Below are positions 20,986 to 31,920 of a stretch of 64,000 nucleotides of DNA, piece by piece. This DNA comes from Pagrus major. Its lineage: Eukaryota > Chordata > Actinopteri > Spariformes > Sparidae. Every line of letters begins with the position of its first letter. Within the stretch, counting starts at the first letter, position 1. Location of the stretch: the NCBI RefSeq assembly GCF_040436345.1, contig NC_133223.1, positions 16,655,113 to 16,719,112 on the forward strand, read 5' to 3'. Under the pieces are notes generated by a model, which was given only the letters and a program-made list of their open reading frames with translations, was not told the origin of the DNA and ran no database searches. The position numbers and the translations under genes were made by a program.

Positions 20986-23431
20986 CTAATTCCTGTACAA
21001 ATTATAGAGCTAGAAATGTATTTATTGTGCAACCTCCCATCCATTTCTCTACGTTGCACCCTGCCAGTAAATCCTATGTGACTCAGAGCAAAATATTTTA
21101 ACTCACATGCTTTTAAATGCAGAAAGGGCTTAGGTTTGATACATTTAAATATCAGAACTCTGTGTAATCAATCTAAATTAGATGAATTGAATGAATTAAA
21201 TGCTGTCACTATACCTCATTCCTTTGAATTTATTGCTCTGAAAATGAACTTATCTTGTAATATTGCAATCATTGTTGTGGGTGTGTACAGACCACCCTCG
21301 GCTATCTCCAGTGCAACTGACAATTTAGCAGACTTACTTGCTCAGTACTGTAACTAAGAAATTCTGGTTCTAGGTGATTTTAAACTAAACTGGTTAACAA
21401 ATGATTCAAACCGTCTAAAAGAGATATGTGACAATCTCAATCTGGCACAGCTGATCGATGAGCAGACCAGACCTAATTTGAAGGATCTCTCAAAGTCAAC
21501 ATTGATAGATCTAATTCTGTGAAACAGGAGGGACAAAATTATTGCCTCTGGAGTTTTTGCACTCGGTCTAAGTGACCACTGTCCTGTAGCCTGCTTTAGA
21601 AGTGCTGGATTAGCAAAATCAACATCAAGAATTATTATCAAAAGAAATTAAAACATTTTAATGAGAAGGCTTTTTTAATCGACATTGCTAACAGAAATAT
21701 ACAGTATACTACTGAAATACCAGATGTAGAACAGGCTCTTGAACATTTTACCAAGTCTTTAGTTGCCATTATTGATAAACATGCACCCTTCAAAAACCCC
21801 TTGTTCAGCTCAGAACTATTAATGATGCTCAATGCAAGGGACAAAGCCGGGGCTCTAGCAAGGCTGGTGAGGAAGCCCACTGGTTAACTTTTAGACAACT
21901 CAGAAATAAATGCATATCTTCATTGTGAAAAGCAAAGGCCAACTATCACATAGAATTAATCTCCAGCTCTTATACAAACCCATCCAACTTTTGGAAAGCA
22001 GTAAATATAAATAAAAACAAATCCTCTATGTCTATACCTTCTAGTATAACATTTAATAATTGCCAAATAGATAAACCATCAGATATTTGTGATGCTTTTA
22101 ACAAATCTTTTGCTGCTGCTGGAAATCAATTTGACATGGGTGGTGACAGGTGTACTCAGGTTCTGCTTTGAACAGTCAGCTGCTGCCTCATGAGCCCTCC
22201 TCAAACCATACCTCTGTGTTTACACTGCAGAATTTCACTTCCTCTATTGTTAAGGAGGCACTTCAAGGCGTAGATATACGGAAAGCAACTGGCGAAGATA
22301 AACTAGACCCATATTTTTTAAAGCTCTGTGCTCCATTTATTTCTAATGAAATTACTTATCTTTTTAATCTAGCAATTTCTTCTGGGGTTTCCTCCAAGAT
22401 CTGGAAAACTGCACGTTGTCCCACTGCACAAAGGTGGTGATAAAGCTGATATTAACAACTATCGGCCAATTTCTAAACTGCCTTGTCTTGCTAAAGTCCT
22501 GGAATCAATAGTCAATAATCAGCTCAAATCATTCCTCTCAATATATCCTGTTTGGAGTCCTCACCAATCTGGTTTCAGAGCTAAGCATAGTACTGTTACT
22601 GCTATCACCCCAGTTACTAATGATATTATATCTGCTGTTGATAAAGGGAAATACTGTGCTGCCCTCTTTGTGGATCTAACAAAAGCTTTTGATACTGTTG
22701 ACCATGCTTTGCTCATATCATCATCATATCATATATCATATCATTCAAGGACTACCTGTCTCATAGACAACAATGTGTGACTGTAGGAATTGATCATTCC
22801 GTGTTTTTACCATGTCTAAAGGGGTTCTGCAAGGTTTAATACTGGGTCCTGTCTCATTCACAATCTATATTAACAATATCACATCCTCTATAACCAATTG
22901 TAACACCCATCTTTATGCTGATGATGCAGTCCTGTACTGCTGTGCTAAAACTGCACATTAAACCATTACAATTCTCCAGCAAGCTTTTGACAAACTGCAA
23001 GATTCTCTTTTTAACCTGAAATCAGTCCTCAGTGCAAACAAAACCAAATTCAATTCTATTCTCAAGAGCCAGAGATATCACAGATATTGGTCTGCATGAT
23101 ACCACTCTAACAGGACACATTATTGAAAGGGTTTCTGAAATCAAATATTTGGGTATCTGGTTGGATCAGACACTCACATTTGAATTTCATATTAAAATAC
23201 TTGTTAGCAAGCAAAGACAAAAAATGGTTATTTATACAGAAACAGAACTACTTTCCCCATAATCTGTAGGAAACGGATCATTAAAGCTGTCTTTTTATCT
23301 GTCCTGGATTATGGTGATGTTATCTATGGACATGCCTCTGTCTCCACTCCACTCCACTAGACTCGGTTTACCACTCCGCCCTCAGATTCGTTACTGATGA
23401 CTGTTATTCCACTCATCATTGTATTCTATAT

Positions 23432-23731
23432 TGTTACAACCCCAGAGGTCGTATAAACATTTCTATTGTATGTGCTTTAATTGCCTCTGTCCTTTAATGC
23501 CCCTCTGTTACCTACGTGTGTGATTGGTTGCAGGTGTGTTTGAGTGAGTGTAGGTTGTCCAGGGAGCTGATTGGTTCCTGACTCGACTGCCATCATGGCT
23601 GTTTGTGTGCGAGATGTTTTTAAATAAAAACCTTTAAAAATGCTTCGCTGCTGGTGGTGCTTGGGGGATGGGAAGAGGGGAGTCTCATTTTCATGTTGCG
23701 CCAGGGTTTCTCCTAGGCCCTGGTCATAACA
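23432..23731. mobile_element. solo-LTR-like insertion inside the L2
   Basis: A 300-base block interrupting the L2 3' region. It starts TGTTACAACC and ends GGTCATAACA, and is flanked by the direct repeat TATAT on both sides (23427-23431 and 23732-23736). TG...CA ends, a 5-bp duplication and an internal AATAAA fit a solo LTR of a retrovirus-like (probably Ty3/Gypsy) element. No internal coding region is present. It is younger than the L2 that it interrupts. Confidence 0.7.
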
Positions 23732-24373
23732 TATATGAAAGAGTTGGATGGGCACCCTTAACAGTAAGATGTGACAGCCACTGGTTTCTGTTTCTTTTGA
23801 AAGCCTTGAAGGGCAACATGCCACCATATATATCAGCTCTTTATTAAACTGGTCACAGAGTCTCTATCTATTCAACACGCCCCAGTGATTGTATAATGCT
23901 CCAAGTTCCCTGGGTAAACACTAAATTTGGGAAAACTGCTTTCAGTTTCAGTGCTCCATACACTTGGAACATTTTACAACGTAAATTTAAACTTGACACA
24001 GCTATACCTATAGGTCAGTTTAAGACTTTGATTTCAAACTACTCAGCATTTCAATGTAACTGTTTTTAACATGCTGTCCTGTATGGTTGTCTGCCATTTA
24101 TCTTGTATGCACCTCTGTTTCATTTGTGTTTTGTCATGTTCATTTGCTTGCAGTTTCTTATAATGTTCATGCACTTTTTTCCATTTTATTTGTATTCTGT
24201 CATATTGCTTCTTATCTGTTATCATTTTTATGTACCCATTCTGTTTATTCGTTGTGATTATGTTCGTTTGTTTCTGTTTGTTATCACATTTTTGCACCTA
24301 TTCTGTTTTTTTTATTTGTGCTGTTGACATCATTGAAAATGAGGGCTGGCTGATTTTTCGAGAATTAAATAAA

Positions 24374-24408
24374 GGTTGAATGAATGAATGAATGAATGAA
24401 TGAATGAA
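24374..24408. repeat. (TGAA)n tail of the L2
   Basis: Seven to eight TGAA units directly after the L2 3' end, the usual tail of this clade. Confidence 0.85.
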
Positions 24409-24574
24409 AAGGGGTAGTTTAAAGGGGCTGTATGAGGAACTTGTCCATGGGCAGTGTGTTCCCAACAGTAGATGGGGGTCAGCACCCCAACCCAGTTTTG
24501 AGAGGCGTACAGGAGTACGGGCACAGAAGATAAGTGATGTACTGTTGTGGACTGGCCCAGCAGTTATACTGGGT

Positions 24575-24640
24575 GTTAATTGCTGTGGGCCTTATTTACA
24601 GTATCTTTGCAGGGAGGGAAGGGTGAATTCAGGTGAAAGG
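24575..24640 (+). pseudogene. orphan claudin exon 4 fragment
   Basis: The words GGCCTTATTTACAGTATC and TTTGCAGG, then GAGGGAAGGGT, match 30379-30415, the end of exon 4 of the fourth claudin gene, over about 40 bases with only one or two changes. No other exon of that gene is visible next to it. It is read as a leftover of an earlier tandem copy, not as an active exon of the gene that follows. Confidence 0.65.
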
Positions 24641-24679
24641 CTGTCCTTACGTACTTGTAGATTGCGTTTTTTTCCTGGC

Positions 24680-24821
24680 CAAACTCCTCCCTCCAGAATA
24701 TAACAGTCAGCAACACATGACCTATCCATTGAACTTACTTGTACAGAGCCGCTGATAACCTTTAGGTGTCACCAGCTTCATCGGTCGTCACACGACAGTG
24801 TAGAGGAATCATCTCTGCAGT
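24680..24821 (+). promoter_or_regulatory. presumed promoter of the third claudin gene
   Basis: A copy of the 14530-14735 block (CCAAACTCCTCCCTCCAGAA, AATATAACAGTC, CTATCCATTGAAC, ATCGGTCGTCACAC), ending at the start codon. The shared AGAATATAACAGTC may be a TATA-like element. Confidence 0.55.
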
Positions 24822-25913
24822 ATGAAGAGCAAGGTAATGTATCAGGAGATCTTGGCCTTTATTTTCACCACTTCAGGGTGGGCACTGGTGACATCCACCC
24901 TGCCGCTGGAGTACTGGAGGGTATATTCACTTGCTGGAACAGTCATTATCACCACACCTCTTTACTTCTCCAACCTGTGGAAGGACTGTGTCACTGATTC
25001 AACAGGAGTGTCCGACTGCAAAGACTTTCCTTCGATGCTGGCACTGGACGGTCAGCTCTTTTTAAACTATTAGCCTTACTTGTGATTAATTGTATTTCTT
25101 GCTTTATGTGTAAATTGTTTTTTCTCTATTCAATGTTTGCAGGCTACATCCAAGCATGCCGGGGACTGATGATCACAGCTGTCTGCCTGGGTTTATTTGG
25201 GTCTACATTTGCCCTGGTTGGAATGAAATGTACCAAAATCGGAGGAACTGGCAAAAACAAAGCCAGGATTGCCTGCGTTGCTGGTGGAAATTTCATTCTT
25301 AGTGGTAGGTATAAGTTAATTGTCTGTGTAGTTGTGTGATTATATGTGTAATAGATTCTCTTTATCTTGTTTCTCTCAGGCCTCTGCTCAATGTCATCAT
25401 GCTCTATTTATGCATACCAGATACTGACAGAGTTTTTCGACCCAACGTTTATGGGACAAAAGTAAGAACTGTAAGACTGTAGAACCAGAGTGTTTTAATA
25501 TGACTCCATCAATTAAAAGAAATTACTATTAACTGTTGGTCGTTGTCTGTAGGTATGAACTGGGAGCTGCTCTCTTTATCGGCTGGGGAGGGTCAATCCT
25601 CTGTATCCTCGGAGGCAGCATGTTCTGCTTCTCCATCACAGGTTCCTTTACCAAAAGGTTTGTACGAGTAACACATATGTTTAAATATACAGAAGATACA
25701 TGTTGTAAAAAAAACCTTCTGTATAAGTCAATTTTGTTGATTAGTCTGTGTTTTCTTCACAGTCAAGCAAACTATATCTACAAAGTTGCTAGCTCACATT
25801 CTCATATCTCCTCCTACTCGAGTGGGCCGGCACAGTCTGTAGACCAGAGACCGACTCCAGACTGCAGCGACTCCTCCAAGATGCAGCACTTTGATAAGAA
25901 TGTAAATGTGTGA
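24822..25913 (+). CDS. claudin-10b-like protein (third gene)
   Basis: Exons 24822-25050, 25143-25304, 25380-25461, 25553-25657, 25763-25913; 242 residues, or 237 if translation starts at the next in-frame ATG (24837), which aligns better with isoform 1b. It is the closest relative of cldn10 isoform b. It reads YQEILAFIFTTSGWALVTST, NLWKDCVTDSTGVSDCKDF, GYIQACRGLMI, GMKCTKIGG, EFFDP and YELGAALFIGW. Exon 2-4 sizes are 162, 82 and 105 bases, identical to cldn10. There is no exon 1a counterpart, so the duplication took only the b promoter and body. The tail ends NVNV rather than NAYV, which keeps the C-terminal valine of the PDZ ligand. Introns are compact (75-105 bases). Poly(A) signal AATAAA at 26297. 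Confidence 0.93.
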
Positions 25914-26339
25914 GGGATGTGAATATAAAACTTTCAGTCAAAGCCACTGGGCAGTCTTAAAAATATATACTGTGTACTAAGTCTGAAAGATTCAGAAACT
26001 TGGTGTTTCTGTCCAACAGACAGCTAAAGTTGATCTTAACCTGTCTCACTGGGAAATATTTTTTAAATTTTTGCATGTTATTTTCAGCGGTACAATTCAA
26101 AGTTGTATTGTTGGGGAATTTATGTTTTCTATATTTGACCGTTCGATATATTACTGCGAACAGAATGTTAGGATTGCTGTATGTTATCAAACAGCAAAAT
26201 CAAAAACATTTGGTCCAAATGTTGTGTGCGATGTCCCAAATAACTAAAAATAACTATAATTTGCAGTAAGAAAACTTGAAGAATGTTTGAAGCAAAAATA
26301 AAACAGATGCAAATAATTTACACTGAGTTTTAGCTGACT
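25914..26339. other. 3' UTR and downstream of the third claudin gene
   Basis: Ends with AATAAA at 26297-26302. It resembles the cldn10 downstream region (GGTCCAAATG, TTTTAGCTGACT), so the duplication covers it. Confidence 0.6.
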
Positions 26340-28112
26340 GAGTTTTATGTTTCTCTCTTTTTGTCGGTAGACTATATGTCATGTGTGCTCCTCAGTGATC
26401 GCAGCAGATTTGAAGAGGGCATCAGTTTTGCGTTATTTGTGTCATGTTTTCTTAAGATGATCCATGAGAGTCTGAAGGCTGTTTTACTCTATTAATACTT
26501 TATCCTCATTTCAAGAGGTAGGTACTGTGCAGGTGGTGTGAATTAGGTGGGCAGCAGACAACAGACGGTTTACAGTAAACACCTCAAACAAAGTGGCACA
26601 GTCCTCATCAACACTAATTACGCATGGCACAGACACACTGCCACAGACTACCCATTTTATTACTTAGTGGACTACCTGGTGTGATTTAATAATTTAATAA
26701 ATAAGGAAACATCTGATCAAAATATTTGGCTTCTTCCTGATATCACTGAGATTGATGAAAATTTGTTAATATAATGAAGTAACAACAAGATGCAAAGATA
26801 ATAAAATGATTAATGCTTGCCGGGAAACCGGGAAAGATATCAGGCAATTGTGTTGTTGTGTTGATGTGATTGCAGTTAGAGATTCACGATGGTTACAACT
26901 GATTTAGCGCAGCTGCAGATGGACTTCTAATAAGCATGGAAGAGGAGGATGTCACACCAATGCACAGTATTACTGTGGTCTCATGAGATGAGCTGAAGAC
27001 GTCACATTGCGGCACGCTGTTAAGGAAGTTGGTGTCGTTAAACCATGAGAATGTGCAGTAGAAGTCTAAGCAGTGGAAAATAGGTATGTTAAACCTTATT
27101 TTGGGGCAAAGTCACCAAACTTTTTAGGTTTTCAAAGGTATTTTTATTTTTATTTTTTATCAGATTTTACTGTTGATTCTCTACATGTTACAAAGTGTTA
27201 TTAACCCTAACCCTTTTCATGTCCCGGTGACAGTTGAAAGTGAAGTTTTGGCTCTCATCCTATTCAATCAGATCAGGGCCTGGTGTTGTTAGCCCAAAAT
27301 AACTACCCAGGGGCGTTGCCAAGATGGTTGCTAAGTAGCAAGACTTGCCTAGAAGGACTTTGACAAAACATAACCTAAAGCACTAATTTTAACCCAAACG
27401 GTGACCAAGTAGTTTTGTTTCCTAAACCTACCCAACTGTGAATGTTTCACCATGTCAACGGCATGTTTATTCTTACTACAATGACGATGAAGGTCACCGG
27501 ACTGTGGATCTGCTCTCAATAGAAGTTAATGGGAAGGATTGGCATATTACTTAAATGTAAAATTAAGACTTTTGTGTTGTTTTTTTTGTTTTTTTTTATG
27601 GAGATTAAAGATATCAGGTTGAGTGTTTTTAATATTGCTTGAGGTGAATATAAACCATGCACATGTTTGTCTGTGTGAATGACTGTTTATACATCAACAA
27701 GATTGCCAATTGAGAGCCAAGAATCTTACAGTGCATTTGATCATACTCTGTCCATTATAGTTCAAATCGTAGAAACATGCACCTTAAATTAAACTGAACC
27801 ATTATGAAAAATCAACATTGTATCATGGTATGTCATCAGCCCTCCCATATTTCTAGAATTGGTAGGATGTTGTTTCATCTTTTTAGGGTCCGTTTTTATT
27901 TTAGCTGTGGCAGTCTGCCAAGTAATCTGCTCTGGAAGGTACTGAATACATCCATCCAGCGGTATATGCCAATGGAGGAGGCACATACAGTACAGTCCCT
28001 GTGCAAACATTCCAGGCTATATTGATCTTATACAGACTCAGGACGACCCAGCAAGTCTCTCAGGAAAAGCACTGGTGAAAAACTCAGAGAGAGATGCATT
28101 TGTGTTGCAGTC
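26340..28112 (+). pseudogene. decayed copy of the second claudin gene
   Basis: The upstream flank (26370-26690: GCTCCTCAGT, GTTTACAGTAAACA, CAGACACACTGCC) matches 17320-17700. The exon 1 remnant at 26700-26757 keeps AATATTTGGCTTCTT, but the ATG has become ATA and the homology stops after about 55 bases. Exon 2 is missing. An exon 3 remnant (about 27680-27735, TTTATACATCAACAAGATTG) reads into TGA. The exon 4 remnant is 27829-27938 (CTCCCATATTTCTAG, CAGTCTGCCAAGTAATCTGC). Exon 5 is about 27960-28110 (GGTATATGCCAATGGAGGAG), and the intron between 4 and 5 has shrunk from 89 to about 21 bases. The original TAG stop is changed to TTG. It cannot make a claudin. Confidence 0.85.
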
Positions 28113-28242
28113 CAAAGCTTAAAACAAAAATTCATAAGCAGTAGGGCCATAAAGTCAGAGACTACTATTTAAAATACTTCTCTTTTGCATTTGTTTCAAA
28201 TGTAATGCTATTATTTCTTTACAAATGATAATATCATATTTA

Positions 28243-28856
28243 CAGAAGCCCTAAAGGGCCATGCATTCATACATTTTATTTCCTCCGTTTTCCTGTGATA
28301 ACCAGTTAATTTCATTTGTTTTCTCGAGATCTCGAGTTATTATCTCGAAATAACAACTGCCGTTTTCCCGAGATAACGGGATAATTTTCTCGAGATCTCA
28401 AGATAACGAAACTTTGTTTTCCTGAGATAACGATATAATTAATTCGAGATCTTGAGAAAACAAAACAATAGTGTAGTATATTAAATCATTGCAGGAAACA
28501 TCATTCAGTGTAGCAATGTCAGAGGAGCAGGAGCATATCGATCACCGCGTCACATATCTTTTCAATCAAGGCCTGACACAGGCTGAAATAGCATTATGCC
28601 TTGCTATTACAGATAACATACACATTAGTGTGCGTAATCTAGAAAGGCGGTTAGCAAGGCTTCAGCTATATCGGCAGCGCAATCTAAGTGAGCCTGATGT
28701 TGTCGTTAACTACCAGCTACGAGGTCCTGGGCATCTCCATAATCTCAGGCCTATCATATCACAGTCATTATCTCGAGATCTCGAATTAATTAACTCGTTA
28801 TCACGGGAAAACCGAGGAAATAAAATGTATGAATGCATGGCCCTTTAGGGCTTCTG
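28243..28856 (+). mobile_element. 614-bp TIR transposon flanked by TA
   Basis: Terminal inverted repeats of about 67 bases begin CAGAAGCCCTAAAGGGCCAT on both strands and differ at only about three positions, so the copy is young. The flanks are TA on both sides (28241-28242, 28857-28858), consistent with a TA target duplication. Subterminal regions on both sides contain the palindrome CTCGAGATCTCGAG (or near copies) and GAGATAACG words. The element carries one ORF, listed separately. The superfamily could not be assigned; a TA duplication is shared by several superfamilies. Confidence 0.88.
28516..28848 (+). CDS. small HTH-like protein encoded inside the TIR element
   Basis: 110 codons from ATG 28516 (MSEEQEHIDHRVTYLFNQG). 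GLTQAEIALCLAI followed by ISVRNLERRLARLQLYRQRN looks like a helix-turn-helix resembling the N-terminal DNA-binding segment of some fish DDE/integrase-type transposases. That resemblance is from memory and unchecked. No catalytic DDE domain follows. The last 30 or so codons (SRDLELINSLSREN onward) lie in the subterminal palindromes and the right TIR. The protein may be a deletion product of a full transposase, or a binding-only protein able to recognise the ends. Expression is unknown. Confidence 0.5.
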   Translation: MSEEQEHIDHRVTYLFNQGLTQAEIALCLAITDNIHISVRNLERRLARLQLYRQRNLSEPDVVVNYQLRGPGHLHNLRPIISQSLSRDLELINSLSRENRGNKMYECMAL

Positions 28857-29555
28857 TACATCTTAACAACTTGAGTGAAAAGTTCATTCTTTGAAAACTG
28901 TACATTCATTTTAGCATATGTTAGTATTTGGTATGTCCCACTTTTGCTTTAATGACATGCACTCGTGCTGACATGGACTCCACAAGTTTTTGCAAAAATT
29001 GAGGACTCGTGCTGTTCCAGCTGGATTTGACAGAATGTTTTGACAGTGTACCAAAGAGCTTCTTTGGCCGCCCTCATGCCACAAAAACAGCTCTGATCCA
29101 CTGAGGCAATGTTATTGGCCGAACTTGTCAGAATGGTGTGGCTGATCGGTGGTAAGTGTATTCTTCTTTGGTCAACATCATCAATGTGTAACAAAAAAAG
29201 CGTCATCATTTATAAAAAAAAACGTTCAAGGGTGGGATCAGGTTTTTCCTTGTTTCATGTGTGTGCCATTCCCCTTGCCCACAGTTTTAAACTTAAGCAC
29301 ACCATCTTAAGTAAGAGCCAAATGGTACACAAAACTGAAGCCATGCTGGTAGACCCGAGTGTGTCATACCAACAACAAACAGAATCGCAGACCAAGGCAA
29401 AACATGTGATGCTGTACACAAACGCTCACGCTCAACCTCTTCTGTGTGTTTTCACCTGAGGAGGGACTTTAGGGACAGACAGCGGTCGACAAGCACCGTC
29501 GTGCCATTGCTCCGATTTGCCTTTTTTTGTCTAGACGCTCGACTTCGAGGCAAGC
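28857..29555. other. spacer and 5' region of the fourth claudin gene
   Basis: Includes a block at about 28940-29150 (ATGCACTCGTGCTGACATGG, CCACAAAAACAGCTCTGATC) that reads like an old interspersed repeat, but I cannot name it. The presumed promoter of the fourth gene lies to its right. Confidence 0.4.
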
Positions 29556-30734
29556 ATGAGTTACAGGACTGTGGTGATGTACATGGAGATTGGCTGCTTT
29601 GTGGTCTGCGTATCTGGATGGATACTGGTCTGTTCCACCATGCCCACAGAGATCTGGACTTGGTCTGAGGTGGACAGTATAGTCTTGACCACTTCAAACT
29701 ATTTCTCCAACCTGTGGAAGGACTGTATATCTGATTCAACTGGAGTATCTGACTGCAAGGGAATTCCATCAATGCTCGCACTGAACTGTAAGTAAAATGT
29801 ATTCCTCCAAAAAGCACAAAGAGTCTTCTTGACGGGCATCTTGAAATGTGTGCTTAACACTGTTGTGCTGTTCTTGGACAGGGGACATTCACATGTGCCG
29901 TGCACTCATCATCATCGCCATTATCCTGTCTTTCTTTGGATCCGTTCTGGTCTTAGTGGGAATGAAGTGCACTAAAATTGGGGGATCAGAGCTTGCTAAT
30001 GCAAGAGTGACCTTTGCTGGGGGGATGAACTACCTTATTGGAGGTAATAACTAAGATTTCTTTGATATAATTCACTTTGCAAATGCACAACATGATGAAT
30101 TTTAAAATTAACATTTGCCTGTTATTTCAGGAATGTGTTCCATGGTTTCTTTCTCCTATTATGGAAACAAAATTAGAGCCGAATTTCAAGACCCTCTCTT
30201 CAAAGCTCAGAAGCACGTACAATTAAATGACTCTATTTAATGCATCAACACACACAAGATGATTCTGCGAAGGAAGAACTGTACATTCATGTATCTTTGT
30301 CGTATTTAATCTAAGGTTTGAAATAGGCGTTGGTGTCTTCATCGGCTGGGGAGGGTCCACCTTACTTGTTGTCGGAGGCCTTATTTACAGTATCTTTGCA
30401 GGAAGGGAAGGGTTCCACTCAAGGTATAAAACTGTTACTGTATAATTGATTTAGTTTCCCAGCATTTCTATTATTTACCTCTCAGCCTCCTAAAAGAAAA
30501 ATATATTCTTTTCTTGAACCTGTGCCACACAGCTCAAAAAGATTCCCCACCTACCAGCTTCCTGACGCCTACACTGTTGTTCCAACAAAAAAGAGCATTG
30601 CATCCTCGGCCAGTACAAACAGTGAGGCCAGTAAGGGCACAAGATCATCAAGGACATCCAGTGGCAGCAGAGTCAGCAGCATCTCTGGGATCACCTCTTC
30701 CACCAAGACGTCAGCAACAAATGCATATGTGTGA
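29556..30734 (+). CDS. claudin-10-like protein (fourth gene)
   Basis: Exons 29556-29787, 29882-30043, 30131-30212, 30316-30423, 30533-30734; 261 residues. It begins MSYRTVVMYMEIGCFVVCVS and has WTWSEVDSIVLTTSNYF, NLWKDC and GVSDC, then WDIHMCRALI, GMKCTKIGG, EFQDP and FEIGVGVFIGW. The tail is Ser/Thr-rich and ends NAYV. Exons 1 and 2 join to give LALNWDIHMC, so the usual GYIQAC is altered. The exon 3 donor is unusual: only AA|GCACGT keeps the frame (AA + G, Lys-Phe-Glu), where the other copies have AA|GTAAG. The nearby GT at 30217 would lead straight to a stop (GTT TGA). Either a GC-AG intron is used or the gene is losing function. The rest of the frame is open. Confidence 0.88.
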
Positions 30735-31920
30735 CCTCGTTTCAAAGGTTGAAAATGCTCTGTTTCCGTACCTTTTGACTCGTCATAGTAGGAAAAGCAC
30801 AGGTGTAACTAAAAACATGAATGACGGCTGCCCCAGTAAGCCCTAAGCAGTGAGTCAGCTTGCACAACACCAGGAACCTGATACTGAAGCAGCGAAATGG
30901 AATTCAGCCGTCATTAATTTAATTATTCACAAATGTTCTTTTCCATCCGTGACAAATCTACTTTCTCCTGTGTATATGCAAGTTGAACTCCAGTGACTTC
31001 TCACACTTTGCCTTGCTTACAGAAAATAAAAGGTTTCATGACGTGAATGATGACAAGATGATACAATAAAATCATTCAAAATGTCACTTATAAGAGCACA
31101 AAACATGCAGTGATTAACTTTTTAGATGTTTGTTGTAGCCATGTCATTTATTTAAATGCTAGTATTTTGTCTGAATATATTTTGATACATCATTTTCTTG
31201 CTGTATATAACTATATGTAGAAATGTAGATATAACTACCTCTATATGAATACACAAATTATTGTCATGTTTTGAAAATTGCAATTAAACAAAATTTTGAT
31301 ATTGATTCATAATCGAAAGAATGGATGAGTCACTGCAAATAACAAGATTCTCACAGTGACATTGAGAGATAAGTTAGTGTAAAGGCTCATTCCCGTTTCA
31401 AACGATATAACCGTCACTGCCCACCGACTTCCATGCGTCCTTCACGTTAGCATTAAGTGATACAACCACTAGAGGACGCCACTCAGAGTCAAATCAGTCT
31501 TACACAGTATCTAACCTTGAGCATAAATGAGCCTTAAGGCTGGCTCTGGCTCTCAACTCTTTCAAGAGGGATACCATGAATGTTTCCCACCTCCATAGAT
31601 GTTGTCACCAAGCTTGTCTCCAGGACAGGGTTGTAGGGTTGTGATCCATGTTGCCATGTTTTAAATTCATCCCTCAGTTTCAAACATAATAGGAAGCAAA
31701 AATAGTACAGATGAGACTGCTGACATCACATAGACTGTGTCTGCTCAACTGCTTTTTAAAAGCTCAGACTGAGCAGTAGTAACCTATTTTCTAAACTGCT
31801 TTAGAAATTAAATTGAATTGCTTCCTTATAAAAGCCATCATCATCACTAGCCTAAGTACATGTGACCTCTAACCACACATACACACACTGATATAACTGA
31901 CTAACACTGACGCTCTACAC
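30735..31920. other. intergenic, claudin cluster to hAT element
   Basis: Holds the 3' UTR of the fourth claudin gene (AATAAA at about 31025 and 31066) and AT-rich spacer ending in the hAT target duplication. No other gene seen; no DZIP1 exon was recognised here. Confidence 0.5.

Larger units (their letters stand above)
20986..24408 (+). mobile_element. L2-clade LINE, degenerate, with a nested insert
   Basis: Non-LTR retrotransposon on the plus strand. Endonuclease remnants read KGLGLIHLNIR-like words at about 21125, VGVYRPPSAIS at about 21280, and a GDFK and LSDHCPVACF pair to about 21600. Reverse-transcriptase remnants include KATGEDKLDPYFLK (about 22275), NNYRPISKLP (about 22455), VDLTKAFDTVDHALL (about 22670) and the catalytic YADDAVLYC (about 22913-22940). 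The frame is broken several times by stops and shifts, and the segment after DHALL is replaced by an ATATCATATC-rich run, so it is inactive. The 3' end is AATAAAGGT followed by (TGAA)n, typical of L2. It sits between the two halves of the duplicated claudin segment. Confidence 0.88.
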
